From Sphingobacterium bambusae (lineage in GTDB: Bacteria > Bacteroidota > Bacteroidia > Sphingobacteriales > Sphingobacteriaceae): DNA of 64,000 nt. Shown here in pieces: positions 42,967 to 52,890 of the stretch. The translations under genes were made by a program, and so were the position numbers. The stretch lies in assembly GCF_033955345.1 (NCBI RefSeq), contig NZ_CP138332.1:1860001-1924000 (forward strand), in the 5' to 3' direction. The notes beneath the pieces are model-generated. The model made no database searches, was not told where the DNA came from, and worked only from the letters and a program-made list of their open reading frames with translations. Each line of letters starts with the position of its first letter. The stretch's first letter is position 1.

Positions 42967-44286
42967 TTAGTTTAATGAAGCCGTAGCAAGTTCGTTCGAT
43001 ACTTTCGCATCTACTGCTGTGAACTCTTTCTGCAAATCTTCAGTAAAATATTTGTTTTGCGTACTTAACCACTCTTTATACTCCTCTTCCGTTACCACAA
43101 CCACTTTCTTCTGCATGTTAAAGTGACCAGATCCACAGATCTTGTTACATAACATCACGTAATCATACTTCGGATCGTTCATACGCTCACGCATCTCTTC
43201 TGTCGTTACGGTTGGCGTAAACTGGAAATAGTTAGTCATACCAGGTACCGCATTGATCTGCACACGGAAATCAGGGATGTAGAACGAGTGAATAATATCT
43301 TTAGAGATGATATGAAAACGAACAGACTTATTCACCGGAAGTACGATATCAGAAGCTTGGATATCATCCCACGCGCTTTTATCATTAAAATCGATACCGT
43401 ATGAGTTTGTTGGCGTTGTCATTTTGTAGTTCCGTTTACCGATCACGCCATCAGCGCCAGGGTAACGTACCTGCCATTGGAACTGCTCACCTAAAACTTC
43501 CACCTGTAAAGCAGATTTCTGTAAATCTTCAGGAACATTGGTGATTGATCTCCATGTAAAGAAACCAAACAACACCAATACCGTCAACACAATAGCAGGA
43601 ACAATTGTCCAGATCTTCTCGATAGTATCGTTGTGCGGATAGTAGTACGCTTTTGTTTTTGCCTGCATCCGGTAGATATACGGGAAGGTCAACAACAATA
43701 AGTGAACGAGAACCAACACGACCGTAATGATCACGGTGGTGACGATAAACATGGTATCAATTTTTTGTCCATGCTCGGTCACAGCATCGCGCCATGCCCA
43801 GCTTCCCCAAACCGCATAACCATAGTATACCATGGCCAAAAATGCAACCAAGAAAACGATGAACAAAACGGATTGAAGCGTATTATTTGCGAACGGATTG
43901 TATTTTCCGTTCATCTTACGCGTCAATTCGTAGATTGATAACACCTTACCGACAACAGCAACTACAGTACATACGAATAAAAACAACAGTATGTAGTAAG
44001 TCATGTTTTTGTAAACCTGTGGATCAATCTGTTTCTCAGGCTCTGGTGTTGTTGTAGCAGCGGCAGTTGTTGAGCTCGCTGTAGAACTTGCAGAAACCGA
44101 ATCCGTAGCTGCAGGCGCAGCAGCAGCCGTGTCAGCAGCAGCCGATGTATCAGCCGTCACGGAAACGGAAGTATCTTGCGCTGTTGAATCTTGCTGAAGG
44201 GCAAAACTAGGTGTAGAGCATAACAACCCTACGGCTAGTAAGCATCCGAACACGGCCTTGAATCTGTTATTAATTTTGAATTTCAT
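42967..44286 (-). CDS. ctaC: Cytochrome c oxidase subunit II with low-complexity N-terminal insert
   Basis: A 439-residue CuA subunit. After a signal peptide (ending SFA) comes an Ala/Ser/Thr-rich stretch of about 55 residues (about 35-90), then membrane helices and the periplasmic cupredoxin domain. CuA ligands are His in SKDIIHSFYIPDFRV and the cluster CNKICGSGHFNM (two Cys, His, Met). There is no C-terminal cytochrome c domain, so the electron donor must be another cytochrome, most likely ActE or the N-terminal domain of ActA upstream. Confidence 0.95.
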   Translation of the reverse strand: MKFKINNRFKAVFGCLLAVGLLCSTPSFALQQDSTAQDTSVSVTADTSAAADTAAAAPAATDSVSASSTASSTTAAATTTPEPEKQIDPQVYKNMTYYILLFLFVCTVVAVVGKVLSIYELTRKMNGKYNPFANNTLQSVLFIVFLVAFLAMVYYGYAVWGSWAWRDAVTEHGQKIDTMFIVTTVIITVVLVLVHLLLLTFPYIYRMQAKTKAYYYPHNDTIEKIWTIVPAIVLTVLVLFGFFTWRSITNVPEDLQKSALQVEVLGEQFQWQVRYPGADGVIGKRNYKMTTPTNSYGIDFNDKSAWDDIQASDIVLPVNKSVRFHIISKDIIHSFYIPDFRVQINAVPGMTNYFQFTPTVTTEEMRERMNDPKYDYVMLCNKICGSGHFNMQKKVVVVTEEEYKEWLSTQNKYFTEDLQKEFTAVDAKVSNELATASLN

Positions 44287-44328
44287 TTCTTATTAAGACG
44301 TTTAAACGTTTTATGCTATGACTAGAAA

Positions 44329-45564
44329 CTATATTTGATGATGTAAACTCTCATCCATAAAAGGATGGTTCTTCGGCGCCAACGGATGTTTGCTGAATTT
44401 GCTCATCACCAAGAATGTAAATAACCCAACGAAGCCAATAGCTATTCCGATTTCAAGAGGACCAAATCCGCGGTGAGATTCTACCGTACCAGGCATGATC
44501 ATGATGTAGTAATCCAACCAGTGGCCACATAAAAGTAGGATAGCTACAAACAACATCATACCTTGTTTACGTTTCGCGTCGCGGTCTACCAATAGCAATA
44601 AAGGCGCTACAAAGTTAATGATAATGCTTAACCAAAACCATGGTTTGTATTCTGGTTCCCATCTTTTGTAGAAATACACCGTTTCTTCTGGGATATTTGA
44701 ATACCAGATCAACATGAACTGAGCGAACCATACGTACGTCCAGAAGATTGAAAATCCGAACATCAACTTACCTAAGTCGTGCAAGTGGTTTTCGTTAACC
44801 CATGATAAATAACCAGCTCTTTTCACCAAAATAGTGATCACAACGATGGTCGCAATACCACTTACCCACATTGCGGCAAAATTGTACCAGCCGAACATGG
44901 TGGAAAACCAGTGTGCTTCAAGCGACATGATGGTGTCAAAAGACCAAATTGGTGTTGTGAATCCGAAGATAACCAAGAAGATCGCTGAAAGTTTAAAGCT
45001 CTTTTTGTATGAATTCAAGCCGCCTTCTAAATCTTCTTTATAAGACAACTTGGTTAATATAAAAGCAAAGATACTATAAGATCCCATGAACAAGATCTGA
45101 CGAATCAGAAAGCCAGGGACGTTCAGGAATGCAGATTTTCCAGCAACAAGCTTATCATAAGCAGGGCTTTCAGGATCAGTAAGTCCTTCTGCGTTCCAGT
45201 GATGGTAAAGATTATGTGATGTTAATCCGAAGCCAACGATAACCAATAAGATGATTGCGGCTATTGGTAACACACCTGCCATTGCTTGTGGAATACGGAG
45301 TAAACCCGCAGACCAACCAGACTGCGTAACCATCTGAAGCGCGACAAAGAAGGCACCAGCGGCACATACACAAGTGAAATAATAACCCATCAATAATAGG
45401 TTTGCGTATGTACGTTCAACCATAACATGGTCACTTGACATGAGGCCGAAAACAATGGCTATAACACCTACAGCAATCGCAACTATACTGGTTATCTTAG
45501 CGACACCAGCAAATTGAAATTTTTCGCTGAAATTATAATCGTGATGATGATTGTGAGTTCCCAT
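44329..45564 (-). CDS. actF: Alternative complex III subunit ActF
   Basis: A 411-residue protein with about ten helices, homologous to ActC but shorter and without the NrfD quinone-site features. Alternative complex III is the Bacteroidota replacement for the bc1 complex: it oxidises menaquinol and reduces cytochrome. Identification rests on position directly after the ActE cytochrome and on the helix pattern (VAKITSIVAIAVG, SHNLYHHWNAEG, FSIFWTYVWFAQFMLIWY). Confidence 0.9.
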   Translation of the reverse strand: MGTHNHHHDYNFSEKFQFAGVAKITSIVAIAVGVIAIVFGLMSSDHVMVERTYANLLLMGYYFTCVCAAGAFFVALQMVTQSGWSAGLLRIPQAMAGVLPIAAIILLVIVGFGLTSHNLYHHWNAEGLTDPESPAYDKLVAGKSAFLNVPGFLIRQILFMGSYSIFAFILTKLSYKEDLEGGLNSYKKSFKLSAIFLVIFGFTTPIWSFDTIMSLEAHWFSTMFGWYNFAAMWVSGIATIVVITILVKRAGYLSWVNENHLHDLGKLMFGFSIFWTYVWFAQFMLIWYSNIPEETVYFYKRWEPEYKPWFWLSIIINFVAPLLLLVDRDAKRKQGMMLFVAILLLCGHWLDYYIMIMPGTVESHRGFGPLEIGIAIGFVGLFTFLVMSKFSKHPLAPKNHPFMDESLHHQI

Positions 45565-45583
45565 TTATTATATTGATGTTAGA

Positions 45584-46213
45584 TTATTTTTTTTGTAATT
45601 CGTGTACATACATGACCACCTGCCAACGTTCTTCTGGCGACAATTGGGAGGCATGAGACCCCATCGAGTTATGACCGTAGTAGATCGTGTGATAGATTTT
45701 ACCATCTGTCAAATCACTCATCAATCCACCCCGAGAGGACGACGCAGCATCAGACTTTTGGTATGATGGTGGCGGCGGGAAAGTCTCCAAACCACGCGTA
45801 CCACGTGAGTCGGTCACCGAACGCTCTTTCGTTATTGGTCCATCTCCCTTTCCTTCTTTACCATGACATACAGCACAGTAAGTGTGGAATAATGCATCAC
45901 CTTTCGCAAGGTTCTCTTTTGTTATGGTCAACGGACTCGTCAGTTCGCGGCCAGCACGCTCGTACTCCTCTAGCGAGTTTGCAAACTCAAAGCGTTCGAA
46001 CCCGATTGGGTTGGTGCCTGCCGGTGGTGTTTGAGCCGTAATTCCGTTTTTAAAATTTTCGTTTGGCTGATCCGGATTGAATGCAATCGGATCATACATA
46101 TTTCTGGAGAATTCCCATCCCGTACTACGTGTCTTTCCGTCGCCGCAGCTGGAAATTACTGCAGCCAAAGCAAATGCAGCACATACAGATCCAAGAAAAC
46201 TCTTCTTATTCAT
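45584..46213 (-). CDS. actE: Alternative complex III subunit ActE, mono-haem cytochrome c lipoprotein
   Basis: A 209-residue lipoprotein with one haem site CAVCHG and a distal Met in the region NSMGSHASQLSPEERW. The start at 46213 gives a clean lipoprotein signal (MNKKSFLGSVC, lipobox ISSC) and overlaps the actD stop by 8 bp; upstream in-frame ATGs at 46234 and 46261 overlap further and lack reason. ActE is the electron outlet of the complex toward the oxidase. Confidence 0.92.
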   Translation of the reverse strand: MNKKSFLGSVCAAFALAAVISSCGDGKTRSTGWEFSRNMYDPIAFNPDQPNENFKNGITAQTPPAGTNPIGFERFEFANSLEEYERAGRELTSPLTITKENLAKGDALFHTYCAVCHGKEGKGDGPITKERSVTDSRGTRGLETFPPPPSYQKSDAASSSRGGLMSDLTDGKIYHTIYYGHNSMGSHASQLSPEERWQVVMYVHELQKK

Positions 46214-46742
46214 AGCTAACATATTTTCTTTCATTGTATTTAACCTCAACCGCGCCAGCATCTTTCAATAATGATTCAACCAAAGCGTGATCTGTATTTT
46301 CACGAGCATCAACCGCAATAATAAAACGATCATCCGACGCTCTCAAGTCCATCACACGAGGTGCACGACCTGGGAACAAGTGGTTGCGAAAGAAGAATGT
46401 AGCCACCATACCTAGGGCACATAATAAAATCGTTACCTCGAATGTTACCGGAACAAAGTTAGGCAATGGCAAGGAAGGCTTACCACCCACGTTCATTGGC
46501 CAATCATGCGCCATAGTGAAGTACAACAAGCTAAAACCCAAGCAGGTACCTAAAGCGCCGAAACAAAACGCTGCAATAGGTAAACGAGACGGTTTTACAC
46601 CCAATTTAGCTTCTATTCCGTGAATAGGCATTGGCGTGAAACAATCATATATGCTGATATTCTTTGCTTGCAATTTCTCAATCCCGTGCATCATATCATC
46701 AGGATCAGCAAAACTACCTAATATATATTTTGTATTGCTCAT
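46206..46742 (-). CDS. actD: Alternative complex III subunit ActD (DUF3341)
   Basis: A 178-residue protein with two central helices and a soluble N-terminal part (YILGSFADPDDMMHGIEKL, YDCFTPMPIHGIE) typical of the DUF3341 family. It has no cofactor motif; in known complexes it is a structural subunit. It starts 5 bp after the end of actC and overlaps actE, so translation is coupled through this part of the run. Confidence 0.93.
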   Translation of the reverse strand: MSNTKYILGSFADPDDMMHGIEKLQAKNISIYDCFTPMPIHGIEAKLGVKPSRLPIAAFCFGALGTCLGFSLLYFTMAHDWPMNVGGKPSLPLPNFVPVTFEVTILLCALGMVATFFFRNHLFPGRAPRVMDLRASDDRFIIAVDARENTDHALVESLLKDAGAVEVKYNERKYVSYE

Positions 46743-46747
46743 TGCTA

Positions 46748-48229
46748 TTATTTTTGTTTTAATGCGTTAATATCCTCTTGTGTAACGGTGTCGTACTTAT
46801 CCAACGAGTTAGCAAAATGCTCAACCTGCTCGGCAGGGAATGCACCTTCTTGCGCCAACTTAGTTTTTTGTTGCAACGAAGCCGATTTCAATAATAACTT
46901 CACCTCTGCGATTGCAATACCTGGTAAGAAACGTAAGAACAACAAGAACAATGTGAAGAATAAACCAATCGAACCGACGAAGATACCAACGTCTGTCCAA
47001 GTTGGGTAGAACATTGCCCAAGATGAAGGCAAGTAATCGCGGTGTAATGAGGTCACGATAATTACGAAACGCTCAAACCACATCCCGATGTTCACGACGA
47101 TTGATAGAATCCAAGAGATTGGAATACTAGTACGGATTTTCTTGAACCAGAAGAGCTGTGGAGAGATCACGTTACAGGTCATCATTGCCCAGTAAGCCCA
47201 AGCATAAGGACCAGCAACACGGTTTGCAAATGCATACATCTCATATTCAGAACCAGAATACCAAGCCACGAAAAGCTCTGTCAAGTATGCAATACCTACA
47301 ATAGATCCTGTTGTCATGATGATCTTATTCATCGACTCGATGTGGAACATCGTGATGTAGTCCTCAAAATTCATCACTTTACGAAGGATTAACAACAGCG
47401 TCTGTACCATGGCGAAACCCGAGAAGATCGCACCCGCAACGAAGTATGGCGGGAAGATCGTGGTGTGCCAACCCGGAATTACCGAGGTTGCAAAGTCCAT
47501 AGATACGATTGTGTGTACTGAAAGTACGAGTGGCGTAGAGATACCTGCAAGAATCAAAGAAACGATTTCAAAACGTTGCCATGTCTTTACAGAACCATTC
47601 CATCCAAACGATAGCACACCATATACCTTTTGTTTCAATCCCGTTGCACGGTCACGAACAGATGCGATATCCGGTAGAAGACCACAGTACCAAAACACCA
47701 AGGATACAGTAAAGTAAGTCGAGATCGCGAAGGCATCCCATACAAGGGGTGAGTTAAAGTTTACCCAAAGGGAACCAAATTGATTCGGAAGTGGAAAAAT
47801 CCAGTAGGCCAACCAAGGACGTCCCATGTGGGCAACAACATACGTTGCGGCACAGATAACGGCGAAGATCGTCATCGCCTCTGCGGAACGGTTGATGGAG
47901 TTACGCCAGTTCTGGCGGAAAAGTAATAATACGGCTGAAATCAACGTTCCGGCGTGACCGATACCTACCCACCAAACGAAGTCGGTGATATCCCAAGCCC
48001 ATCCTACTGTTTTATTCAGACCCCAAGCGCCGATACCCGTCCAAAAGGTGTATCCAACACTCACAACCCACAACATGGCGCCTAGAACAGCGACAGTGAA
48101 GCCTATCCACCATGCTTTGTTGGGTTTATTCTCAACCGGTAACAAGATGTCATCAGTCACTTTAGCATAAGTGATGTTCTTGCCGGTTATTAATGGTTCT
48201 CTTAATATTGATTCGTTATGCGATGACAT
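46748..48229 (-). CDS. actC: Alternative complex III subunit ActC (NrfD/PsrC family)
   Basis: A 493-residue integral membrane protein with about ten helices, the NrfD-like quinol-oxidising subunit. Conserved parts include [39 protein letters not shown] and [34 protein letters not shown]. It couples quinol oxidation to ActB on the periplasmic face. It lies 28 bp after actB. Confidence 0.94.
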   Translation of the reverse strand: MSSHNESILREPLITGKNITYAKVTDDILLPVENKPNKAWWIGFTVAVLGAMLWVVSVGYTFWTGIGAWGLNKTVGWAWDITDFVWWVGIGHAGTLISAVLLLFRQNWRNSINRSAEAMTIFAVICAATYVVAHMGRPWLAYWIFPLPNQFGSLWVNFNSPLVWDAFAISTYFTVSLVFWYCGLLPDIASVRDRATGLKQKVYGVLSFGWNGSVKTWQRFEIVSLILAGISTPLVLSVHTIVSMDFATSVIPGWHTTIFPPYFVAGAIFSGFAMVQTLLLILRKVMNFEDYITMFHIESMNKIIMTTGSIVGIAYLTELFVAWYSGSEYEMYAFANRVAGPYAWAYWAMMTCNVISPQLFWFKKIRTSIPISWILSIVVNIGMWFERFVIIVTSLHRDYLPSSWAMFYPTWTDVGIFVGSIGLFFTLFLLFLRFLPGIAIAEVKLLLKSASLQQKTKLAQEGAFPAEQVEHFANSLDKYDTVTQEDINALKQK

Positions 48230-48257
48230 AATTGCTTTATTTCAGATTACAATAAAA

Positions 48258-51200
48258 TTACGCTTCAAATGAATTTCTAACTTTCGTCATGTAGCCAATG
48301 TTCGGTTGAACGTTGATCTCTTCCAAGACGTAGTAGATACGTTCGCTACGTAATGCTTTAGAAACTTCCGAGTTAGGATCGTTCGCATCACCGAAGATCA
48401 TAGCATTTGCGCTACATACTCCAGAACATGCCAACTTGATATCACCATCTTTCAATGGACGACCTTCAATCTTCGCTTGAAGCTTACCTGCTTGAATACG
48501 TTGGATACACATAGAACATTTTTCCATTACCCCACGTGAACGTGTTGTTACATCAGGGTTCAATACCAATTGTGTAAACTCGTTGTTCAAGTAGTTGTCA
48601 AAACGTGAATCATTCCAGTAGTTGAACCAGTTGAAACGACGCACTTTATATGGACAGTTGTTTGCACAGTAACGCGTACCGAAACAACGGTTGTAGGCCA
48701 TGTGGTTTAATCCTTCGGAAGAGTGAACCGTAGCCAATACCGGACATACCGTTTCACATGGAGCATGCTCACAGTGTTGACACATCATCGGCTGGTGAAC
48801 AACTTTCACATTTTGGAAATCATTCAAGTTCGCGATATCATCTTCTTTCGTATAGTCTACACCATCTTCTTCAATCGTGTAATAGCGGTCAATACGCATC
48901 CAGTGCATCTCACGACGACGACGAACCTCATCACGACCTACTACCGGTATATTATTTTCGATATTACAAGCAACAATACAAGCACCACAACCAGTACAAG
49001 CGTTCAAATCGATAGCCATTACCCATTTGTGACCTGGCGACTCGAACTTGTTCCATAAATCGTATGATTTATGTGAATCTGCAAAGCGGCCAGACTCTGA
49101 CGCTGGGTTTTTAAGGTATTTAGCAAATGTAGTCTCGCGGATGATATTTCTTCCTTCGATGGTATGGTGTGTTTGCGTTTGTGCCAGTTCGTAAGTACGC
49201 GATACTTTCGACAACTTCACTTTAGCCGTCGTTTGTGTTACGCCATTTTTAACCGTTGCAAACGGATAAGCATTGATACCAACGTTATTACCTGCTTTAC
49301 CTACTTTCGTACGTCCATAACCAACGGCTACAGAAGCCGTTCCTAAGGCTTGTCCCGGTTGTGCCAAAACAGGAAGCTCTACCGAGTAGTTGTTTCCTTC
49401 CACCGTTACTACGCTGTTTTCACCCAAGCCTAAAGCTTCAATATCTTTTGGATTCAACGCAACATAGTTGTCCCAAGTAACTTTAGAAACCGGATCAGGC
49501 AATTCCTGTAAGAAGGCGTTATTTGCAAAACGACCGTCACGGATAGCTGCAGACTCATATAAAGCCAACTCAAAACCTTCGCCAGCTAAGGATTTAGCAT
49601 ATCCTTGGATATTTGCTGCTGCACCCTGCACGTTACCAGTAAACGCGTAAGCTTTTGCTGCCAATTTACCTTTGTATTCGAAACCTGTTTGTAACACATC
49701 TTTCCATTTCTTTGCGCTACCTGCTAAAATCTGTGTTTCCCACACATTTTTCACGAAGTCAAAGATGTTTACGATGTTTCCAGACCATATCAATAAGCTT
49801 TGTTCCGCTTGGCGGGTATTGAATACCGGATTGATCGTTGGTTGAACGATGGTGTAATAACCTTCTCTAGAAGACTCATCACCCCAAGATTCCAAGTAGT
49901 TGCTGGTTGGCGCAATAGCATTCAATTCAGAGGCCGTTTCATCTGCACGATCAGCAAAAGATAACGTGAAGTCGATTTTTGCCAAGGCATCTTTCACCAC
50001 TTTCGTATCTGCATAATCATACAAAGGATTTGCGTTAAGGAACAACACCGCTCCTACCTTACCTGCTGCCGCATCTGCCAAGAACGTAGCAAATGCATCT
50101 TCCGAACCTTGATATTTTTTAGAGAAATTATCTAGATCGATAACGGTACCATAAGCGCCGATAGCCACGTTGATGGCGTTCGCTAGGATTTGAATATCGA
50201 CGTTGTTAGCGCCCGCAACTACTACAGCTTGGCCTTTGTTTTTCAACAACTCCTGCGCAGCTAACTTAATGGCTGTTGCGGCACGTTGGTTACCTGCTAA
50301 TGCTCCAGGTAATGACGACCCTGTAATTTCGTTGTATAAAGAAACCAATACAGCACCTTCTTCAGATGGCTTAACAGCAATACGAACGTCAGCGTTCGTA
50401 CCGGTCATGCTCATACCCGCTTCAAACTGGATATGGCGAGACATCTTGCCACCTTCTAAGGATTTGTAGTTTCTGTTTTTGATGTAATCTTGTGTATGTT
50501 CTTCGCCATCTAACCAAGTACCTAAGAAATCGGCACCTATAGACAGGACAACCAACGCCTTCTCAAAATCGTAAGCAGGGATTACTGCTCTACCGAAGCT
50601 TTGCTCGTTGGCTTTGCGAATACCACTATATGATATTGCATCAACCTGAACCAAATTGGTTGTTGGGAAAGATTCTTTAAATTTAGCAATAGCTTGTAAC
50701 GTAGATGGGCTGTTTACCGTTCTCGAAACAAGGGTGATTTGCTTGCCCGAGTTAGATGCTTTTACTAAGGCTTGTTTAACGGTTGTATCTAATTTGCTCC
50801 ACTCTACATCTTTACCAGCAATCTGCGGATTCTGCAATTTATTAGTCATGTCATACAGATCCAAGACAGAAGAAACTGTCGCTGACTCTGTACCTTGCAC
50901 TAAACCAACTGCATTAGGGTTTGCTTCTACCAAGATAGGACGTCCTTCACGTGTTCTGATCAAGACACTCTGCCCATTGAATGATGAAGCATAGTAATTA
51001 GGAATACCTGGGGTTATTTCTTCTGGTTTGATAACATAAGGCACTGCTTTATGAACCGGTGTACGGTTACATGCTGCCAATGTCACAGCTCCCAAACCGA
51101 ATCCCAAAGCTTTCAAGAAGTCACGACGAGGTGTCTTTGTGCTCAATCCAGCTTCGTTCAATACATCTTCTACAGGAATAGGCTCGGCAAACTCACCTTT

Positions 51201-51272
51201 GCTTTTCTCTACGAAAGCAGGTGTTTGTTGCAATTCTTCCAAACCTTTCCAATATTTTTTGTTGCTATCCAT
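48258..51272 (-). CDS. actB: Alternative complex III subunit ActB, molybdopterin-oxidoreductase-like iron-sulfur protein
   Basis: A 1004-residue exported protein. A Tat-like signal lies unusually far from the N-terminus (RRDFLKALGFGLG at about 45-57), with LAAC after it suggesting lipidation. Residues 90-720 resemble the molybdopterin-oxidoreductase fold, which lacks its cofactor in described ActB proteins. The last 260 residues carry four iron-sulfur motifs, including CTGCGACIVACNIENNIP, CQHCEHAPCETVCP, CFGTRYCANNCPY and CSMCIQRI. It transfers electrons from ActC to ActA/ActE. It is 42 bp downstream of actA. Confidence 0.95.
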   Translation of the reverse strand: MDSNKKYWKGLEELQQTPAFVEKSKGEFAEPIPVEDVLNEAGLSTKTPRRDFLKALGFGLGAVTLAACNRTPVHKAVPYVIKPEEITPGIPNYYASSFNGQSVLIRTREGRPILVEANPNAVGLVQGTESATVSSVLDLYDMTNKLQNPQIAGKDVEWSKLDTTVKQALVKASNSGKQITLVSRTVNSPSTLQAIAKFKESFPTTNLVQVDAISYSGIRKANEQSFGRAVIPAYDFEKALVVLSIGADFLGTWLDGEEHTQDYIKNRNYKSLEGGKMSRHIQFEAGMSMTGTNADVRIAVKPSEEGAVLVSLYNEITGSSLPGALAGNQRAATAIKLAAQELLKNKGQAVVVAGANNVDIQILANAINVAIGAYGTVIDLDNFSKKYQGSEDAFATFLADAAAGKVGAVLFLNANPLYDYADTKVVKDALAKIDFTLSFADRADETASELNAIAPTSNYLESWGDESSREGYYTIVQPTINPVFNTRQAEQSLLIWSGNIVNIFDFVKNVWETQILAGSAKKWKDVLQTGFEYKGKLAAKAYAFTGNVQGAAANIQGYAKSLAGEGFELALYESAAIRDGRFANNAFLQELPDPVSKVTWDNYVALNPKDIEALGLGENSVVTVEGNNYSVELPVLAQPGQALGTASVAVGYGRTKVGKAGNNVGINAYPFATVKNGVTQTTAKVKLSKVSRTYELAQTQTHHTIEGRNIIRETTFAKYLKNPASESGRFADSHKSYDLWNKFESPGHKWVMAIDLNACTGCGACIVACNIENNIPVVGRDEVRRRREMHWMRIDRYYTIEEDGVDYTKEDDIANLNDFQNVKVVHQPMMCQHCEHAPCETVCPVLATVHSSEGLNHMAYNRCFGTRYCANNCPYKVRRFNWFNYWNDSRFDNYLNNEFTQLVLNPDVTTRSRGVMEKCSMCIQRIQAGKLQAKIEGRPLKDGDIKLACSGVCSANAMIFGDANDPNSEVSKALRSERIYYVLEEINVQPNIGYMTKVRNSFEA

Positions 51273-51314
51273 TTAAGCTTTATATTAAAGATTGCGTATT
51301 TTCTTATTTAATTA

Positions 51315-52595
51315 TTAATAGTGACACTTACCACACTCTAGTCCACCGATCATTGCGGCAGTCATCTTCTCCCCTTTCTTCAATTTTTCGTGCGCTTCGA
51401 TCAATTGATCATAGTAAGCGTTATCTGTATTGACCTCAGTTGTTTTGTGACAGTCGATACACCACTTCATTGTTAAAGGAGAGTATTGGTAAATCTCTTC
51501 CATTGTTTCTACTGGACCGTGACAAGTTTGACATTCAACACCAGCAACAACAACGTGCTGTGAGTGATTGAAGTAAGCAAAGTCAGGCAAATTGTGAATT
51601 CTAACCCACTGGATAGGCTTCGGATTGTTCCCATACTCCCGTGTATCTGGATTGTAATCCAATGCTCTGTAGATCTTCGCAATCTCTGGAGAAAGTTCTC
51701 CGTCGTAATGATCAGATGCCGTTACGGTGTTGTGACAGTTCATACAAACGTTTGCCGAAGGTATAGAAGCATTTTTCGATTTGAAAGCACCACCGTGACA
51801 ATATTGACACTCGATCTGGTTAACACCGGCGTGAATCTGGTGAGAGAACTTGATCGGTTGCACGGGCTCGTACCCTTGGTGAACACCTACATTCCATAAT
51901 GTGTTCCAACCAGCAACAGCTAAGAAAGCAACCAGCATCAATACTGTAAAGCCAACTAGCTTCTTGTTTTTCACGAATGCCTGCGCAAACTTCGCAAAAC
52001 GATTCTCCTCTACAGATTCGTTCCGAGCTTGTGCCGCCTCGATAGCCGCTTGGTTATTCGCGATAACTTTCTCTAGTGTGCGGATAACACGGTTTAAAAC
52101 AATAATGATCACCACAGCCAACACCACGATAGCGATCAAACCAACAATCATGAAGGTGTTCGCGTCGTCTGTTTTAGCTGCACCAGCCTCAGCAGTTCCA
52201 CCCGCAGGGGCTTCAGCAGCTTTAGCTTCCTCGTCTTTTACGTAGGCAATAATGTTTTTGATTTGGTCGTCGGATAAATCGGTGAAGGCAGTCATCACCA
52301 ATTTATTGTTCTCTTCAAAAAGTTGAACAGCTGTAGGATCGCCAGCAGCCACCAAAGCTTGTGAATTCTTAATCCACTTCACCAACCATTCTTCATCATG
52401 TCGCTCGGTCATTCCAGCCAAAGCAGGTCCAACCACTTTCTTGGTCACACTGTGACAGGTTGTACATTTAGACTTGAAAAGCGTCTGACCCTCTTTAACG
52501 TCCTGCGCATGCGACATTGTAACGGCAAATAACAACATCAAACTAACTGACATCGTCTTCGCAAGTTTTCCCAATACGGATGAGATATTTCTCAT
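51315..52595 (-). CDS. actA: Alternative complex III subunit ActA, multihaem cytochrome with fused mono-haem domain
   Basis: A 426-residue c-type cytochrome starting at the ATG at 52595 (a GTG three codons upstream is less likely). After the signal peptide comes a class I cytochrome c domain with CTTCHS (about residues 44-49) and VVGPALAGM, then an Ala/Glu-rich linker, a membrane helix (about 145-165), and a C-terminal domain with five CxxCH sites: CQYCHG, CMNCHN, CQTCHG, CIDCHK, CGKCHY. That is six haems in all. It is the first gene of the respiratory run, behind a TACTTTTG -7 box. Confidence 0.92.
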   Translation of the reverse strand: MRNISSVLGKLAKTMSVSLMLLFAVTMSHAQDVKEGQTLFKSKCTTCHSVTKKVVGPALAGMTERHDEEWLVKWIKNSQALVAAGDPTAVQLFEENNKLVMTAFTDLSDDQIKNIIAYVKDEEAKAAEAPAGGTAEAGAAKTDDANTFMIVGLIAIVVLAVVIIIVLNRVIRTLEKVIANNQAAIEAAQARNESVEENRFAKFAQAFVKNKKLVGFTVLMLVAFLAVAGWNTLWNVGVHQGYEPVQPIKFSHQIHAGVNQIECQYCHGGAFKSKNASIPSANVCMNCHNTVTASDHYDGELSPEIAKIYRALDYNPDTREYGNNPKPIQWVRIHNLPDFAYFNHSQHVVVAGVECQTCHGPVETMEEIYQYSPLTMKWCIDCHKTTEVNTDNAYYDQLIEAHEKLKKGEKMTAAMIGGLECGKCHY

Positions 52596-52678
52596 ATTTA
52601 GCACTTTATACTATTTATTTATGATATAAAACTTTTAAAATACGTCGTCTAAATGGTCTAAACCCTCCAAACAATGCA

Positions 52679-52686
52679 CAAAAGTA
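52679..52686 (-). promoter_or_regulatory. Predicted promoter of the 16-gene respiratory operon
   Basis: TACTTTTG on the minus strand matches TAnnTTTG. It predicts a transcript start near 52672 and a leader of about 75 nt before actA. A TTG about 22 bp further upstream could be the -33 element. Confidence 0.6.
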
Positions 52687-52890
52687 TAACTATTTAAGCA
52701 ATCACTGACAATTTAATGACGCAAATTATCAATTTAAAACCATTCTAAATAACTCGCTAAATGGCACCGTAGACCGTGTTTTTGGGGTATAACTTATCGA
52801 AAATCGGGATGAAAAAAGAAGCCTTAGGGAGCAAAAATTCTTGACACACAGAAAACAAAGATTTTAACAATTTTCACGAACTTAGCCTTC

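Noticed and set aside
45990..46006. tRNA T-loop-like sequence GTTCGAACCC
   Set aside because: It lies inside actE, and no cloverleaf or CCA-adjacent acceptor stem can be built around it.
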